A stretch of 64,000 nucleotides of DNA, from positions 62,001 to 126,000 of the forward strand of contig NZ_SDDX01000013.1 in assembly GCF_004115925.1 (NCBI RefSeq). Direction: 5' to 3'. Position 1 is the stretch's first letter, and each line of letters starts with the position of its first letter. This document shows positions 18,615 through 27,577 of the stretch, piece after piece. This DNA comes from Lelliottia nimipressuralis. Lineage in GTDB: Bacteria > Pseudomonadota > Gammaproteobacteria > Enterobacterales > Enterobacteriaceae. Under the pieces are notes generated by a model that made no database searches, was not told where the DNA came from, and saw nothing but the letters and a program-made list of their open reading frames with translations. Made by a program: the position numbers and the translations under genes.

Positions 18615-18640
18615 AAAAGCCGGCCGACTGGCCGGCTTTT
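18615..18640 (-). terminator. Terminator of aceEF
   Basis: AAAAGCCGGCC pairs perfectly with GGCCGGCTTTT (11 base pairs, 4-base loop), 5 bases after the aceF stop. On the minus strand it ends in CTTTTTGTC. It separates pdhR-aceEF from lpd, though readthrough into lpd is known in E. coli. Confidence 0.9.
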
Positions 18641-18644
18641 GCGA

Positions 18645-20534
18645 TTACATCACCAGGCGGCGAATATCGCTCAGGGTGTTATTGATGATGGTAATGAAGC
18701 GCGCACCATCAGCACCGTCGATCACGCGGTGGTCGAAGGAGAGAGAGATTGGCATCATCAGACGCGGCACAAACTCTTTACCATTCCACACTGGTTCCAT
18801 CGCGGACTTGGACACACCGAGGATCGCCACTTCCGGCGCGTTAACAATCGGCGCGAAGTGGGTAGTACCCAGGCCGCCGATGCTGGAGATAGTGAAGCAA
18901 CCGCCCTGCATTTCGCCGGCAGTCAGCTTACCATCACGCGCTTTCTTGGAGATCACCGTCAGTTCACGGGACAGCTCAGTGATGCTCTTCTTGTTCACGT
19001 CTTTGAAGACCGGAACAACCAGACCATTTGGCGTATCTACCGCAACACCGATGTTGATGTATTTCTTCAGCGTCAGACGCTGTGCATCTTCAGACAGGGA
19101 GCTGTTGAAACGTGGCATCTGCTCAAGAGCTGCCGCAACAGCTTTCATGATGAAGACCACTGGGGTGAATTTCACGTCCAGTTTACGTTTCTCGGCTTCG
19201 GCGTTCTGCTGTTTACGGAACGCTTCCAGATCGGTGATATCGGTTTTGTCGAAGTGAGTAACGTGCGGGATCATCACCCAGTTACGGCTCAGGTTAGCAC
19301 CAGAGATTTTCTGGATACGGCCCAGTTCCACTTCTTCGATTTCGCCAAACTTGCTGAAGTCGACTTTCGGCCATGGCAGCATGCCCGGAATACCGCCACC
19401 GGCAGCAGCAGCTGGTGCCGCTTCAGCGCGTTTCACAGCTTCTTTCACGTAAGTCTGAACGTCTTCGCGCAGGATACGACCTTTACGGCCCGTCCCTTTC
19501 ACTTTCGCCAGATTCACACCGAATTCGCGCGCCAGGCGACGAATCAGCGGAGTCGCGTGAACATACGCGTCGTTCTCAGCAAACTCAGATTTGCCTTCTG
19601 CTTTCGCGGCCGGTGCAGCGGCTTTCGCAGCAGGCGCCGGAGCGGCAGCAGCAGGTGCTGGCGCAGCAGCCGGAGCCGCAGCAGGCGCAGCGCCTTCCAC
19701 TTCGAAGACCATGATCAGAGAGCCGGTAGACACTTTGTCGCCGGTGCTGATTTTGATTTCTTTAACGGTACCTGCGAACGGAGCCGGGACTTCCATAGAG
19801 GCTTTGTCGCCTTCTACGGTGATCAGTGACTGCTCAGCGGCAACTTTGTCGCCCACTTTCACCATCACTTCAGTCACTTCAACTTCGTCACCGCCGATAT
19901 CCGGAACGTTAACGTCTTTCGCGCCAGACGCTGCAGGTGCAGCAGCCGCTGCCGGAGCAGCCGCCTGTGCTGGAGCCGCAGCCGGTGCAGCACCTGCCAC
20001 TTCGAAGACCATAATCAGGGAGCCGGTAGACACTTTGTCGCCGGTGTTGATTTTGATCTCTTTCACCACGCCCGCGAACGGAGCAGGGACTTCCATAGAG
20101 GCTTTGTCGCCTTCTACGGTGATCAGGGATTGTTCAGCAGCAACGGTGTCGCCCACTTTCACCATGATCTCAGTCACTTCAACTTCGTCACCGCCGATGT
20201 CAGGCACGTTAACGTCTTTTGCAGCCGCAGCCGCTGGTGCAGCCGCCGGAGCCGCTGCTTCTTTCTTCTCTTCCTGCGCAGGTGCAGCAGCTGCTGCACC
20301 GTCGGCGGAATCGAAAATCATGATCAGTTTGCCAGTCTCGGTTTTATCGCCAACAGAGACTTTGATCTCTTTAACGATGCCAGCCTGAGGAGACGGGACT
20401 TCCATAGAGGCTTTATCGCCTTCTACGGTGATCAGCGACTGTTCAGCTTCAACTTTGTCGCCTACTTTGACCAGGATCTCGGTGATTTCAACTTCATCAG
20501 CCCCGATGTCCGGTACATTGATTTCGATAGCCAT
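18645..20534 (-). CDS. aceF: Dihydrolipoyl acetyltransferase (E2 of pyruvate dehydrogenase)
   Basis: AceF is the structural core of the pyruvate dehydrogenase complex and moves the acetyl group from E1 to CoA. The 629-residue protein has three lipoyl domains with lipoylated lysines at 41, 144 and 243, each in [11 protein letters not shown]. Ala/Pro-rich swinging linkers separate them. The E1/E3-binding domain follows at about 323-360 ([30 protein letters not shown]), then the catalytic domain ending with [12 protein letters not shown]. It has one residue fewer than E. coli, in a linker. It lies 14 bases after aceE in the same operon. Confidence 0.97.
   Translation of the reverse strand: MAIEINVPDIGADEVEITEILVKVGDKVEAEQSLITVEGDKASMEVPSPQAGIVKEIKVSVGDKTETGKLIMIFDSADGAAAAAPAQEEKKEAAAPAAAPAAAAAKDVNVPDIGGDEVEVTEIMVKVGDTVAAEQSLITVEGDKASMEVPAPFAGVVKEIKINTGDKVSTGSLIMVFEVAGAAPAAAPAQAAAPAAAAAPAASGAKDVNVPDIGGDEVEVTEVMVKVGDKVAAEQSLITVEGDKASMEVPAPFAGTVKEIKISTGDKVSTGSLIMVFEVEGAAPAAAPAAAPAPAAAAPAPAAKAAAPAAKAEGKSEFAENDAYVHATPLIRRLAREFGVNLAKVKGTGRKGRILREDVQTYVKEAVKRAEAAPAAAAGGGIPGMLPWPKVDFSKFGEIEEVELGRIQKISGANLSRNWVMIPHVTHFDKTDITDLEAFRKQQNAEAEKRKLDVKFTPVVFIMKAVAAALEQMPRFNSSLSEDAQRLTLKKYINIGVAVDTPNGLVVPVFKDVNKKSITELSRELTVISKKARDGKLTAGEMQGGCFTISSIGGLGTTHFAPIVNAPEVAILGVSKSAMEPVWNGKEFVPRLMMPISLSFDHRVIDGADGARFITIINNTLSDIRRLVM
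19690..20225 (-). repeat. Tandem DNA repeats encoding aceF lipoyl domains
   Basis: The DNA for lipoyl domains 2 and 3 is closely similar at a 300-base offset (for example the same GAGCCGGTAGACACTTTGTC at about 19720 and 20020). Domain 1 DNA, at about 20300-20520, is more diverged. These in-frame repeats could allow domain loss by recombination. Confidence 0.8.
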
Positions 20535-20548
20535 TATTCTTTTACCTC

Positions 20549-23212
20549 TTACGCCAGACGCGGGTTAACTTTATCTGCATCGATGTTGAATTTGGTGATT
20601 GCTTCCGCAACCACTTTCTTATCGATTTCGCCACGTTTAGCCAGTTCGCCCAGCGCTGCAACGACCACGTAAGAAGAGTCAACTTCGAAGTGGTGACGCA
20701 GGTTTTCGCGGCTGTCAGAGCGACCGAAGCCGTCGGTACCCAGTACGCGGTAATCATCAGCCGGTACATAAGTACGAACCTGCTCGGCGAAAAGTTTCAT
20801 ATAGTCAGTAGATGCGACTGCCGGAGCGTCGTTCATCACCTGAGCGATGTACGGTACGCGTGGCGTTTCCATTGGGTGCAGCATGTTCCAGCGCTCACAA
20901 TCCTGGCCATCACGTGCCAGTTCAGTGAAGGATGTTACGCTGTACACGTCAGAGCCAACGCCGTAGTCGTTCGCCAGGATCTGCGCTGCTTCACGTACGT
21001 GACGCAGGATAGAACCGGAGCCCAGCAGCTGAACTTTGCCTTTGCTACCCGCGATGGTTTCGAGTTTGTAGATACCTTTACGGATACCTTCCTCGGCACC
21101 TGCTGGCATAGCCGGCATGTGGTAGTTTTCGTTCAGAGTGGTGATGTAGTAGTAAATGTTCTCTTGCGCTTCACCGTACATACGAACCAGACCGTCATGC
21201 ATGATGACTGCCACTTCGTACGCGTAAGACGGGTCATAAGAGATACAGTTCGGGATAGTCAGAGACTGAATGTGGCTGTGGCCATCTTCGTGCTGCAGAC
21301 CTTCACCGTTCAGAGTCGTACGACCGGAAGTACCACCGACCAGGAAGCCGCGAGCCTGTTGGTCGCCAGCCTGCCAGCACAGGTCACCGATACGCTGGAA
21401 ACCGAACATGGAGTAGTAGATGTAGAACGGAATCATCGGCAGGTTGTTGGTGCTGTAAGAGGTCGCAGCAGCCAGCCAGGATGCGCCTGCGCCCAGCTCG
21501 TTGATCCCTTCCTGCAGAATCTGGCCTTTCTCGTCTTCTTTGTAGTATGCAACCTGCTCACGGTCCTGCGGGGTGTACTGCTGGCCGTTCGGGCTGTAAA
21601 TACCGATCTGACGGAACAGACCTTCCATACCGAAGGTACGCGCTTCATCGGCGATGATTGGAACCAGGCGATCTTTGATCGACTTGTTCTTCAGCATCAC
21701 GTTCAGGGCACGAACGAACGCGATAGTGGTAGAGATCTCTTTGTTCTGCTCTTCAAGCAGCTGGGAGAAGTCTTCCAGAACCGGCAGTTCCAGTTTCTCA
21801 GTGAAGTTCACCTGACGGGACGGCAGGTAGCCGTTCAGTTTCTGACGCTGTGCGTGCAGGTAGGTGTGTTCTTCAGAACCTTCAGGGAAGGTGATGTAAG
21901 AGAGGTTTTCAACCTGCTCGTCGGTGACAGGAACGTTGAAGCGGTCGCGGATATAACGCACGCCGTCCATGTTCATTTTCTTCACCTGGTGCGCAATGTT
22001 TTTACCTTCGGCGGTGTCACCCATGCCATAACCTTTGATGGTATGAGCCAGGATAACTGTTGCTTTGCCTTTGGTTTCTTGCGCGTTTTTCAGTGCTGCG
22101 TAGACTTTCTTCGGATCGTGGCCGCCACGGTTCAGAGCCCAGATCTGATCGTCAGACCAGTCTGCAACCAGCGCTGCGGTTTCAGGGTATTTACCGAAGA
22201 AGTGCTCACGAACGTAGGCACCGTTTTTGGATTTGAAGGTCTGATAGTCGCCGTCAACGGTTTCGTTCATCAGCTGAATCAGTTTACCGCTGGTATCTTT
22301 ACGCAGCAGCTCATCCCAACGACCGCCCCACATCACTTTAACGACGTTCCAGCCAGCACCGCTGAAGATCCCTTCCAGTTCGTTGATGATCTTGCCGTTG
22401 CCGGTTACCGGACCATCCAGACGCTGCAGGTTACAGTTGATGATGAAGCACAGGTTGTCCAGTTTCTCACGGGTAGCGATGGTGATCGCACCTTTAGATT
22501 CTGGCTCATCCATCTCGCCGTCGCCCAGGAAGGCGTAAACGGTCTGCTGAGAGGTATCTTTCAGGCCACGGTGTTCCAGATATTTCAGGAATTTAGCCTG
22601 GTAAATCGCACCGATTGGACCCAGACCCATAGAAACGGTCGGGAACTGCCAGAACTCAGGCATCAGTTTAGGGTGCGGGTAAGAAGACAGACCTTTACCG
22701 TGAACTTCCTGACGGAAGTTGTTCATCTGCTCTTCAGTCAGACGACCTTCCAGGAACGCACGTGCGTAAACGCCCGGAGAGATGTGGCCCTGGAAGTAAA
22801 CCAGGTCGCCGCCGTCTTTCTCAGTGCGTGCGCGGAAGAAGTGGTTAAAGCACACTTCATAAACGGTCGCAGAAGACTGGAAGGAAGCCATGTGGCCGCC
22901 CAGCTCCAGGTCTTTCTTGGATGCGCGCAGAACGGTCATGATCGCGTTCCAGCGAATTGCAGAACGGATACGACGTTCCAGATCCAGATTGCCCGGGTAT
23001 TCCGGTTCGTCTTCGACGGCAATCGTGTTTACGTAGTTGCTAGCCCCTGCACCTGAAGCTACTTTCACGCCACCTTTACGGGCTTCTGAAAGCAGCTGAT
23101 CAATCAGATACTGAGCGCGCTCAACACCTTCTTCACGGATGACCGATTCGATCGCCTGTAGCCAGTCGCGAGTTTCGATCGGATCCACGTCATTTTGGAG
23201 ACGTTCTGACAT
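20549..23212 (-). CDS. aceE: Pyruvate dehydrogenase E1 component
   Basis: AceE is the thiamine-diphosphate decarboxylase that feeds pyruvate into the dehydrogenase complex. The 887-residue length equals that of E. coli (887 with Met). The homodimeric E1 fold is shown by the TPP motif [15 protein letters not shown]... ending in NCN ([12 protein letters not shown]). The active-site loop and the C-terminal part ([16 protein letters not shown]) are intact. It is the first enzyme gene after pdhR, with a 124-base interval, and is followed by aceF. Confidence 0.97.
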   Translation of the reverse strand: MSERLQNDVDPIETRDWLQAIESVIREEGVERAQYLIDQLLSEARKGGVKVASGAGASNYVNTIAVEDEPEYPGNLDLERRIRSAIRWNAIMTVLRASKKDLELGGHMASFQSSATVYEVCFNHFFRARTEKDGGDLVYFQGHISPGVYARAFLEGRLTEEQMNNFRQEVHGKGLSSYPHPKLMPEFWQFPTVSMGLGPIGAIYQAKFLKYLEHRGLKDTSQQTVYAFLGDGEMDEPESKGAITIATREKLDNLCFIINCNLQRLDGPVTGNGKIINELEGIFSGAGWNVVKVMWGGRWDELLRKDTSGKLIQLMNETVDGDYQTFKSKNGAYVREHFFGKYPETAALVADWSDDQIWALNRGGHDPKKVYAALKNAQETKGKATVILAHTIKGYGMGDTAEGKNIAHQVKKMNMDGVRYIRDRFNVPVTDEQVENLSYITFPEGSEEHTYLHAQRQKLNGYLPSRQVNFTEKLELPVLEDFSQLLEEQNKEISTTIAFVRALNVMLKNKSIKDRLVPIIADEARTFGMEGLFRQIGIYSPNGQQYTPQDREQVAYYKEDEKGQILQEGINELGAGASWLAAATSYSTNNLPMIPFYIYYSMFGFQRIGDLCWQAGDQQARGFLVGGTSGRTTLNGEGLQHEDGHSHIQSLTIPNCISYDPSYAYEVAVIMHDGLVRMYGEAQENIYYYITTLNENYHMPAMPAGAEEGIRKGIYKLETIAGSKGKVQLLGSGSILRHVREAAQILANDYGVGSDVYSVTSFTELARDGQDCERWNMLHPMETPRVPYIAQVMNDAPAVASTDYMKLFAEQVRTYVPADDYRVLGTDGFGRSDSRENLRHHFEVDSSYVVVAALGELAKRGEIDKKVVAEAITKFNIDADKVNPRLA

Positions 23213-23336
23213 GGGGGTATTCCTTATCTATCTAATACGTTGATTTGTCTGGAACCTGTCCCATTGTGCTCTCAGCAAAGAACACAATAAGACAGGTTCT
23301 GCGTTTAGTTGCCGCGCTCTAAAAAAACTCTGGCGC

Positions 23337-24101
23337 TTAATCCTTTCGTTGCTGTATGCGGCGGAGTGAACGTTCTCTACGACTCTGTTCACGGCTGCGG
23401 TCCAGCAAGATTTCCTCAATGAAAGCCAGGTGACGGTGCGACGCTTCACGCGCCTGCTCCGGTTCCCCGGCCATTATCGCCTCGAATACACGGGTGCGAT
23501 GATTGCTGACCAGCGGGAGCATCTCCCGGCGGGCGTACAACAATTCAAAATTTTGTCGAACATTCTGGGCCAGCATCGGCTCCATACAACGAAGCAGGTG
23601 GAGAAGCACGACATTGTGCGCTGCTTCGGTGACGGCAATTTGATACTGGACGACGGCATTGGACTCGGCGTCGAGATCGCCTGACTGCTGTGCCCGTTCA
23701 ATGGCCTGATGCAGTTCGCGAATACGCACGCGATCTTCATCATTGCTGCGCAGGGCCGCGTAATAAGCAGCGATACCTTCAAGCGCGTGACGGGTTTCAA
23801 GCAGGTCAAACTGGGATTCTGGGTGGTCAGACAAAAGCTCGACCAGCGGATCGCTGAAGCTCTGCCACAGGCTATTTTGCACAAACGTTCCACCGCCCTG
23901 ACGACGAAGCAGCAAGCCCTTCGCTTCGAGACGTTGAATCGCCTCACGCAGAGAGGGACGGGAAACGTCGAACTGTTTTGCCAGCTCGCGTTCAGGCGGG
24001 AGTTTTTCACCGGGGCGCAGAGTCCCTTCGAGGATTAAAAACTCCAGCTGCTGCTCTATCACATCCGATAGTTTTGGTTGGCGAATTTTGCTGTAGGCCA
24101 T
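23337..24101 (-). CDS. pdhR: PdhR, pyruvate-responsive GntR-family repressor
   Basis: PdhR represses its own operon and other genes; pyruvate releases it. The 254-residue protein has an N-terminal winged-helix domain (about 9-77: [48 protein letters not shown]) of the GntR/FadR type and an all-helical C-terminal FCD effector domain. It is the first gene of pdhR-aceE-aceF and is divergent from aroP. A perfect 17-base PdhR palindrome lies 32 bases before the start codon, so autoregulation is expected. Confidence 0.96.
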   Translation of the reverse strand: MAYSKIRQPKLSDVIEQQLEFLILEGTLRPGEKLPPERELAKQFDVSRPSLREAIQRLEAKGLLLRRQGGGTFVQNSLWQSFSDPLVELLSDHPESQFDLLETRHALEGIAAYYAALRSNDEDRVRIRELHQAIERAQQSGDLDAESNAVVQYQIAVTEAAHNVVLLHLLRCMEPMLAQNVRQNFELLYARREMLPLVSNHRTRVFEAIMAGEPEQAREASHRHLAFIEEILLDRSREQSRRERSLRRIQQRKD

Positions 24102-24133
24102 ATTCCCTGTCTTACGCCTTTTTGCCCGGAGTA

Positions 24134-24150
24134 AATTGGTCTTACCAATT
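24134..24150. promoter_or_regulatory. PdhR operator
   Basis: AATTGGTCTTACCAATT is a perfect palindrome around a 3-base centre and matches the PdhR consensus ATTGGTNNNACCAAT at every fixed position. It lies between the pdhR promoter region and the start codon. Confidence 0.93.
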
Positions 24151-24364
24151 TCATGTTCGTATCGCTAAAGTAACAAAGTATTCACCTTCTGTCCATATTG
24201 GTTTTGATTGAAATCAGTAAACCCTGCACATTTTAACAACCTTACAGAAATAACGTTTCAGAAATGTAACTTTGCACAAATGAACTGGTTACCACTAAAA
24301 AGGTAGTTTTAACCTTATTGAAACGAGGGTATTTGCAATCTGAAGCGATTCAACAAGGTAAATA

Positions 24365-24478
24365 ATGAAAATTCGCCCACTTATGGAGCATTTTTATTCT
24401 ATAGATGGGGTGAGGGAGCGACGCGCACGCATTTACAAATGCTTTCTTTTTATTCAAGCGATCGACATCCTTTCATAA
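24365..24478 (+). CDS. Possible small protein of 37 residues
   Basis: An ATG frame follows AAGGTAATA, a fair ribosome site. It encodes MKIRPLMEHF, then a mixed segment, and ends in the hydrophobic FLFIQAIDILS. It lies in the leader region of aroP. I do not recognise it; it may be chance, a leader peptide or a real microprotein. Only conservation or ribosome profiling could decide. Confidence 0.2.
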   Translation: MKIRPLMEHFYSIDGVRERRARIYKCFLFIQAIDILS

Positions 24479-24555
24479 AGCAGGTGCATTCGCTGGCGCT
24501 TACCACTATTCTTGCGTCAACGGAAGCCATCTCCGCTTTTTTCGGTCAACTTAAC

Positions 24556-24573
24556 CGTAAAGAAATAAATACA
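24556..24573 (+). promoter_or_regulatory. Possible TyrR box upstream of aroP
   Basis: CGTAAAGAAATAAATACA fits TGTAAAN6TTTACA at 9 of 12 fixed positions with correct spacing. E. coli aroP is repressed by TyrR with aromatic amino acids. The position, 65 bases before the ATG, is plausible. Confidence 0.45.
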
Positions 24574-24638
24574 GAAAATGGACTTTCATAATTACACACG
24601 CCCGAGCGTGAACATAACAACCACACACGAGGTTTCAA

Positions 24639-26009
24639 ATGGAAGCTCAACAGCATGGCGATCAGCTAAAGCGCGGCCTTAAAAACCGCCATATACAGCT
24701 CATCGCGTTGGGTGGCGCTATCGGTACCGGCCTGTTTCTGGGCAGCGCATCCGTCATTCAATCGGCAGGTCCGGGGATTATTCTGGGCTATGCCATCGCG
24801 GGCTTTATCGCCTTCCTTATTATGCGCCAGCTCGGTGAAATGGTGGTTGAAGAACCGGTAGCCGGCTCCTTCAGCCACTTTGCCTATAAGTACTGGGGCG
24901 GCTTTGCCGGTTTCGCGTCGGGCTGGAACTACTGGGTCCTGTACGTTCTGGTTGCCATGGCTGAGCTGACTGCCGTCGGGAAATACATCCAGTTCTGGTA
25001 TCCGGAGATCCCAACCTGGGTATCGGCAGCGGCTTTCTTTGTGATCATCAACGCCATCAACCTGACTAACGTCAAAGTGTTTGGTGAGATGGAGTTCTGG
25101 TTCGCGATTATCAAAGTGATCGCGGTTGTGGCGATGATCATCTTCGGCGGCTGGCTGCTGTTCAGCGGCAACGGTGGCCCGCAGGCGACCGTACGCAACC
25201 TGTGGGAACAAGGCGGGTTCTTGCCTCACGGCATGACCGGGCTGGTAATGATGATGGCGATCATTATGTTCTCGTTTGGTGGGCTTGAGCTGGTGGGGAT
25301 TACCGCCGCAGAAGCCGATAACCCTGAGCAGAGCATCCCGAAAGCCACCAACCAGGTTATCTACCGTATTCTGATCTTCTATGTGGGCTCACTGGCGGTT
25401 CTGCTCTCCCTGCTGCCGTGGACGCGCGTCACCGCTGACACCAGCCCGTTTGTCCTGATCTTCCATGAACTGGGCGATACCTTCGTGGCAAACGCGCTGA
25501 ACATCGTGGTGCTGACCGCGGCGCTGTCCGTCTATAACAGCTGCGTCTACTGCAACAGCCGTATGCTGTTCGGTCTGGCACAGCAGGGTAACGCTCCGAA
25601 AGCCCTGCTGAACGTCGATAAACGCGGCGTACCGGTGAACTCCATTATGGTGTCCGCAGTGGTGACCGCCCTGTGCGTGCTGATTAACTATCTGGCACCG
25701 GAATCTGCATTCGGTCTGCTGATGGCGCTGGTCGTGTCCGCACTCGTAATCAACTGGGCGATGATTAGCCTGGCGCACATCAAGTTCCGCCGCGCGAAAC
25801 AGCAGCAAGGCGTGAAAACGCGCTTCCCTGCCCTGTTCTATCCGCTGGGCAACTGGGTATGCCTGATCTTTATGGCGGCGGTGCTGGTGATCATGCTGAT
25901 GACCCCTGGCATGGCGATCTCCGTGTATCTCATTCCTGTGTGGATTGTGATCCTCGGCGTGGGCTATCTGTTTAAACAGAAAAATGCCAAAACCGTAAAA
26001 GCGCATTAA
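24639..26009 (+). CDS. aroP: AroP, aromatic amino acid permease
   Basis: AroP imports phenylalanine, tyrosine and tryptophan by proton symport. The 456-residue protein belongs to the amino acid-polyamine-organocation family and has about 12 hydrophobic spans. The N-terminal LKNRHIQLIALGGAIGTGLFLGSA is the family signature for helix 1. FSFGGLELVGITAAEADNPEQSIPKA marks the helix 6 region. A possible TyrR box lies upstream. It resembles PheP and other AAT-family permeases, but the position next to pdhR supports AroP. Confidence 0.94.
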   Translation: MEAQQHGDQLKRGLKNRHIQLIALGGAIGTGLFLGSASVIQSAGPGIILGYAIAGFIAFLIMRQLGEMVVEEPVAGSFSHFAYKYWGGFAGFASGWNYWVLYVLVAMAELTAVGKYIQFWYPEIPTWVSAAAFFVIINAINLTNVKVFGEMEFWFAIIKVIAVVAMIIFGGWLLFSGNGGPQATVRNLWEQGGFLPHGMTGLVMMMAIIMFSFGGLELVGITAAEADNPEQSIPKATNQVIYRILIFYVGSLAVLLSLLPWTRVTADTSPFVLIFHELGDTFVANALNIVVLTAALSVYNSCVYCNSRMLFGLAQQGNAPKALLNVDKRGVPVNSIMVSAVVTALCVLINYLAPESAFGLLMALVVSALVINWAMISLAHIKFRRAKQQQGVKTRFPALFYPLGNWVCLIFMAAVLVIMLMTPGMAISVYLIPVWIVILGVGYLFKQKNAKTVKAH

Positions 26010-26018
26010 TCTCTTCTC

Positions 26019-26044
26019 GCTCTGTGCCGAATGCGGCACAGAGC
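26019..26044 (+). terminator. Hairpin after aroP
   Basis: GCTCTGTGCCG pairs perfectly with CGGCACAGAGC (11 base pairs, AATG loop), 10 bases after the aroP stop. It lacks a good T run (GTGTTACAT follows), so it may be a weak terminator or an RNA-stabilising end. Confidence 0.5.
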
Positions 26045-26111
26045 GTGTTACATGCCTCACAAATTCTCACCAACAGCCAAATCATCCATATCACCGACCT
26101 GATACTGCAAC

Positions 26112-26136
26112 GCAAATATTCATTTGCCAGCGAATA
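26112..26136. promoter_or_regulatory. Nested inverted repeats upstream of the sugar symporter gene
   Basis: GCAAAT-ATTC-ATTTGC (26112-26127) overlaps TATTC...GAATA (26117-26136). They lie 34-58 bases before the start codon and could be a repressor or activator site. No regulator gene is adjacent, so the factor is unknown. Confidence 0.4.
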
Positions 26137-26169
26137 ATTCTCTCCATACCGAAACCCGGAGAGCTGTCG

Positions 26170-27567
26170 ATGGATAACAATAAACTGTCTGTAAAAGAAA
26201 AGATCGGCTATGGCATGGGCGACGCGGGATGCAACATCATCTTCGGCGCCATAATGTTGTTTGTTAACTACTTTTATACGGATATCTTTGGGCTCGCCCC
26301 CGCTCTGGTAGGGGTGCTATTGCTGTCAGTGCGCGTGATTGACGCCATCACCGACCCCATCATGGGAGCCATTGCCGACCGTACCCGCAGTAAATATGGG
26401 CGATTTCGTCCATGGCTGCTGTGGATTGCCTTCCCGTATGCCCTGTTCAGTATTCTGATGTTCACCACACCAGAGTGGACGTACAACAGCAAAGTTATCT
26501 ATGCGTTCGTCACCTATTTCCTGCTGTCACTCACCTACACCGCGATCAATATCCCTTACTGCTCGTTGGGCGGGGTAATCACTAACGACCCGAAAGAGCG
26601 CGTGGCGTGCCAGTCGTATCGCTTTGTCATGGTAGGGATTGCGACGCTGCTGCTCTCCTTAACCCTGCTGCCGATGGTGGAGTATTTTGGCGGTGACAAC
26701 AAAGCCAAAGGCTATCAAATGGCGATGACCGTGCTGGCGCTGATTGGCACCTGCATGTTCCTGTTTAGTTTCTCAACCGTACGGGAACGTATTCGCCCGG
26801 CGGTCCAGACCAATGACGAGCTGAAAAACGATCTCAAGGATGTGTGGAAGAACGACCAGTGGGTGCGCATTCTGCTGCTGACTATCTGTAACGTCTGCCC
26901 TGGCTTTATTCGCATGGCGGCGACCATGTACTATGTCACCTGGGTGATGGGGCAAAGCACCCATTTCGCCACGCTGTTTATCAGTCTCGGCGTGGTGGGC
27001 ATGATGCTCGGTAGCATCCTCGCCAAACCCCTGACCGACCGCTGGTGTAAGCTGAAAGTCTTCTTCTGGACTAATATCGCCCTGGCCATTTTCTCCAGCG
27101 CGTTCTACTTCTTCGATCCAAAAGCCACCACCACCATCGTGGTGCTCTACTTCCTGCTCAACGTGTTGCATCAGATCCCTTCCCCGCTGCACTGGTCGCT
27201 GATGGCCGACGTGGACGACTACGGCGAGTGGAAAACCGGTAAACGCATCACCGGGATCAGCTTCTCCGGCAATATTTTCTTCCTCAAGCTGGGTCTGGCG
27301 ATTGCTGGTGCGATGGTCGGATTCCTGCTCTCCTGGTACGGTTACGATGCGGGAGCCAAAGCGCAAAGTGCCGATGCCATCAACGGGATCGTCCTGCTGT
27401 TCACCCTGATTCCAGGCGTCGGTTATCTGATCACCGCGGGTGTGGTTCGTCTGCTGAAAGTCGATCGTGAACTGATGAAGCAGATTCAGGAAGATCTGGA
27501 GAAACGCCGCATAAACTATCGCGAGCTGAATGATTACCAGGAACTCAAAGCCGCTGAAACCAAATAA
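26170..27567 (+). CDS. GPH-family glycoside/pentoside:cation symporter
   Basis: The 465-residue membrane protein belongs to the glycoside-pentoside-hexuronide symporter family (MelB, XynT/YagG, YicJ type). The N-terminus KEKIGYGMGDAGCNIIFGAIMLFVNYFYTDIFGL and the helix 2-3 loop DPIMGAIADRTRSKYGRFRPWLLW are characteristic. About 12 hydrophobic spans follow, with the central loop near residues 205-225. It is 10 bases upstream of a GH43 glycosidase, so it probably imports short arabinose- or xylose-containing oligosaccharides with sodium or protons. The exact substrate is an inference. Its position between aroP and ampE is not that of E. coli K-12, which suggests gain by transfer or loss in E. 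coli. Confidence 0.85.
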   Translation: MDNNKLSVKEKIGYGMGDAGCNIIFGAIMLFVNYFYTDIFGLAPALVGVLLLSVRVIDAITDPIMGAIADRTRSKYGRFRPWLLWIAFPYALFSILMFTTPEWTYNSKVIYAFVTYFLLSLTYTAINIPYCSLGGVITNDPKERVACQSYRFVMVGIATLLLSLTLLPMVEYFGGDNKAKGYQMAMTVLALIGTCMFLFSFSTVRERIRPAVQTNDELKNDLKDVWKNDQWVRILLLTICNVCPGFIRMAATMYYVTWVMGQSTHFATLFISLGVVGMMLGSILAKPLTDRWCKLKVFFWTNIALAIFSSAFYFFDPKATTTIVVLYFLLNVLHQIPSPLHWSLMADVDDYGEWKTGKRITGISFSGNIFFLKLGLAIAGAMVGFLLSWYGYDAGAKAQSADAINGIVLLFTLIPGVGYLITAGVVRLLKVDRELMKQIQEDLEKRRINYRELNDYQELKAAETK

Positions 27568-27577
27568 GGAAAGCCCA

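Larger units (their letters stand above)
24102..24638. other. pdhR-aroP divergent intergenic region
   Basis: This 537-base stretch carries the PdhR operator (24134-24150), a possible TyrR box (24556-24573) and one 37-codon frame (24365-24478). I see no terminator and no other convincing gene. Confidence 0.6.

Noticed and set aside
19591-20388. A 265-codon Ala/Ser/Thr-rich frame opposite aceF
   Set aside because: It arises from the reverse complement of the Ala/Pro linkers and repeated lipoyl domains.
20690-23056. A 788-codon open frame on the plus strand opposite aceE
   Set aside because: It is the mirror of a highly biased, strongly expressed gene; its product is cysteine/histidine/phenylalanine-scrambled and matches nothing, while aceE on the other strand is certain.
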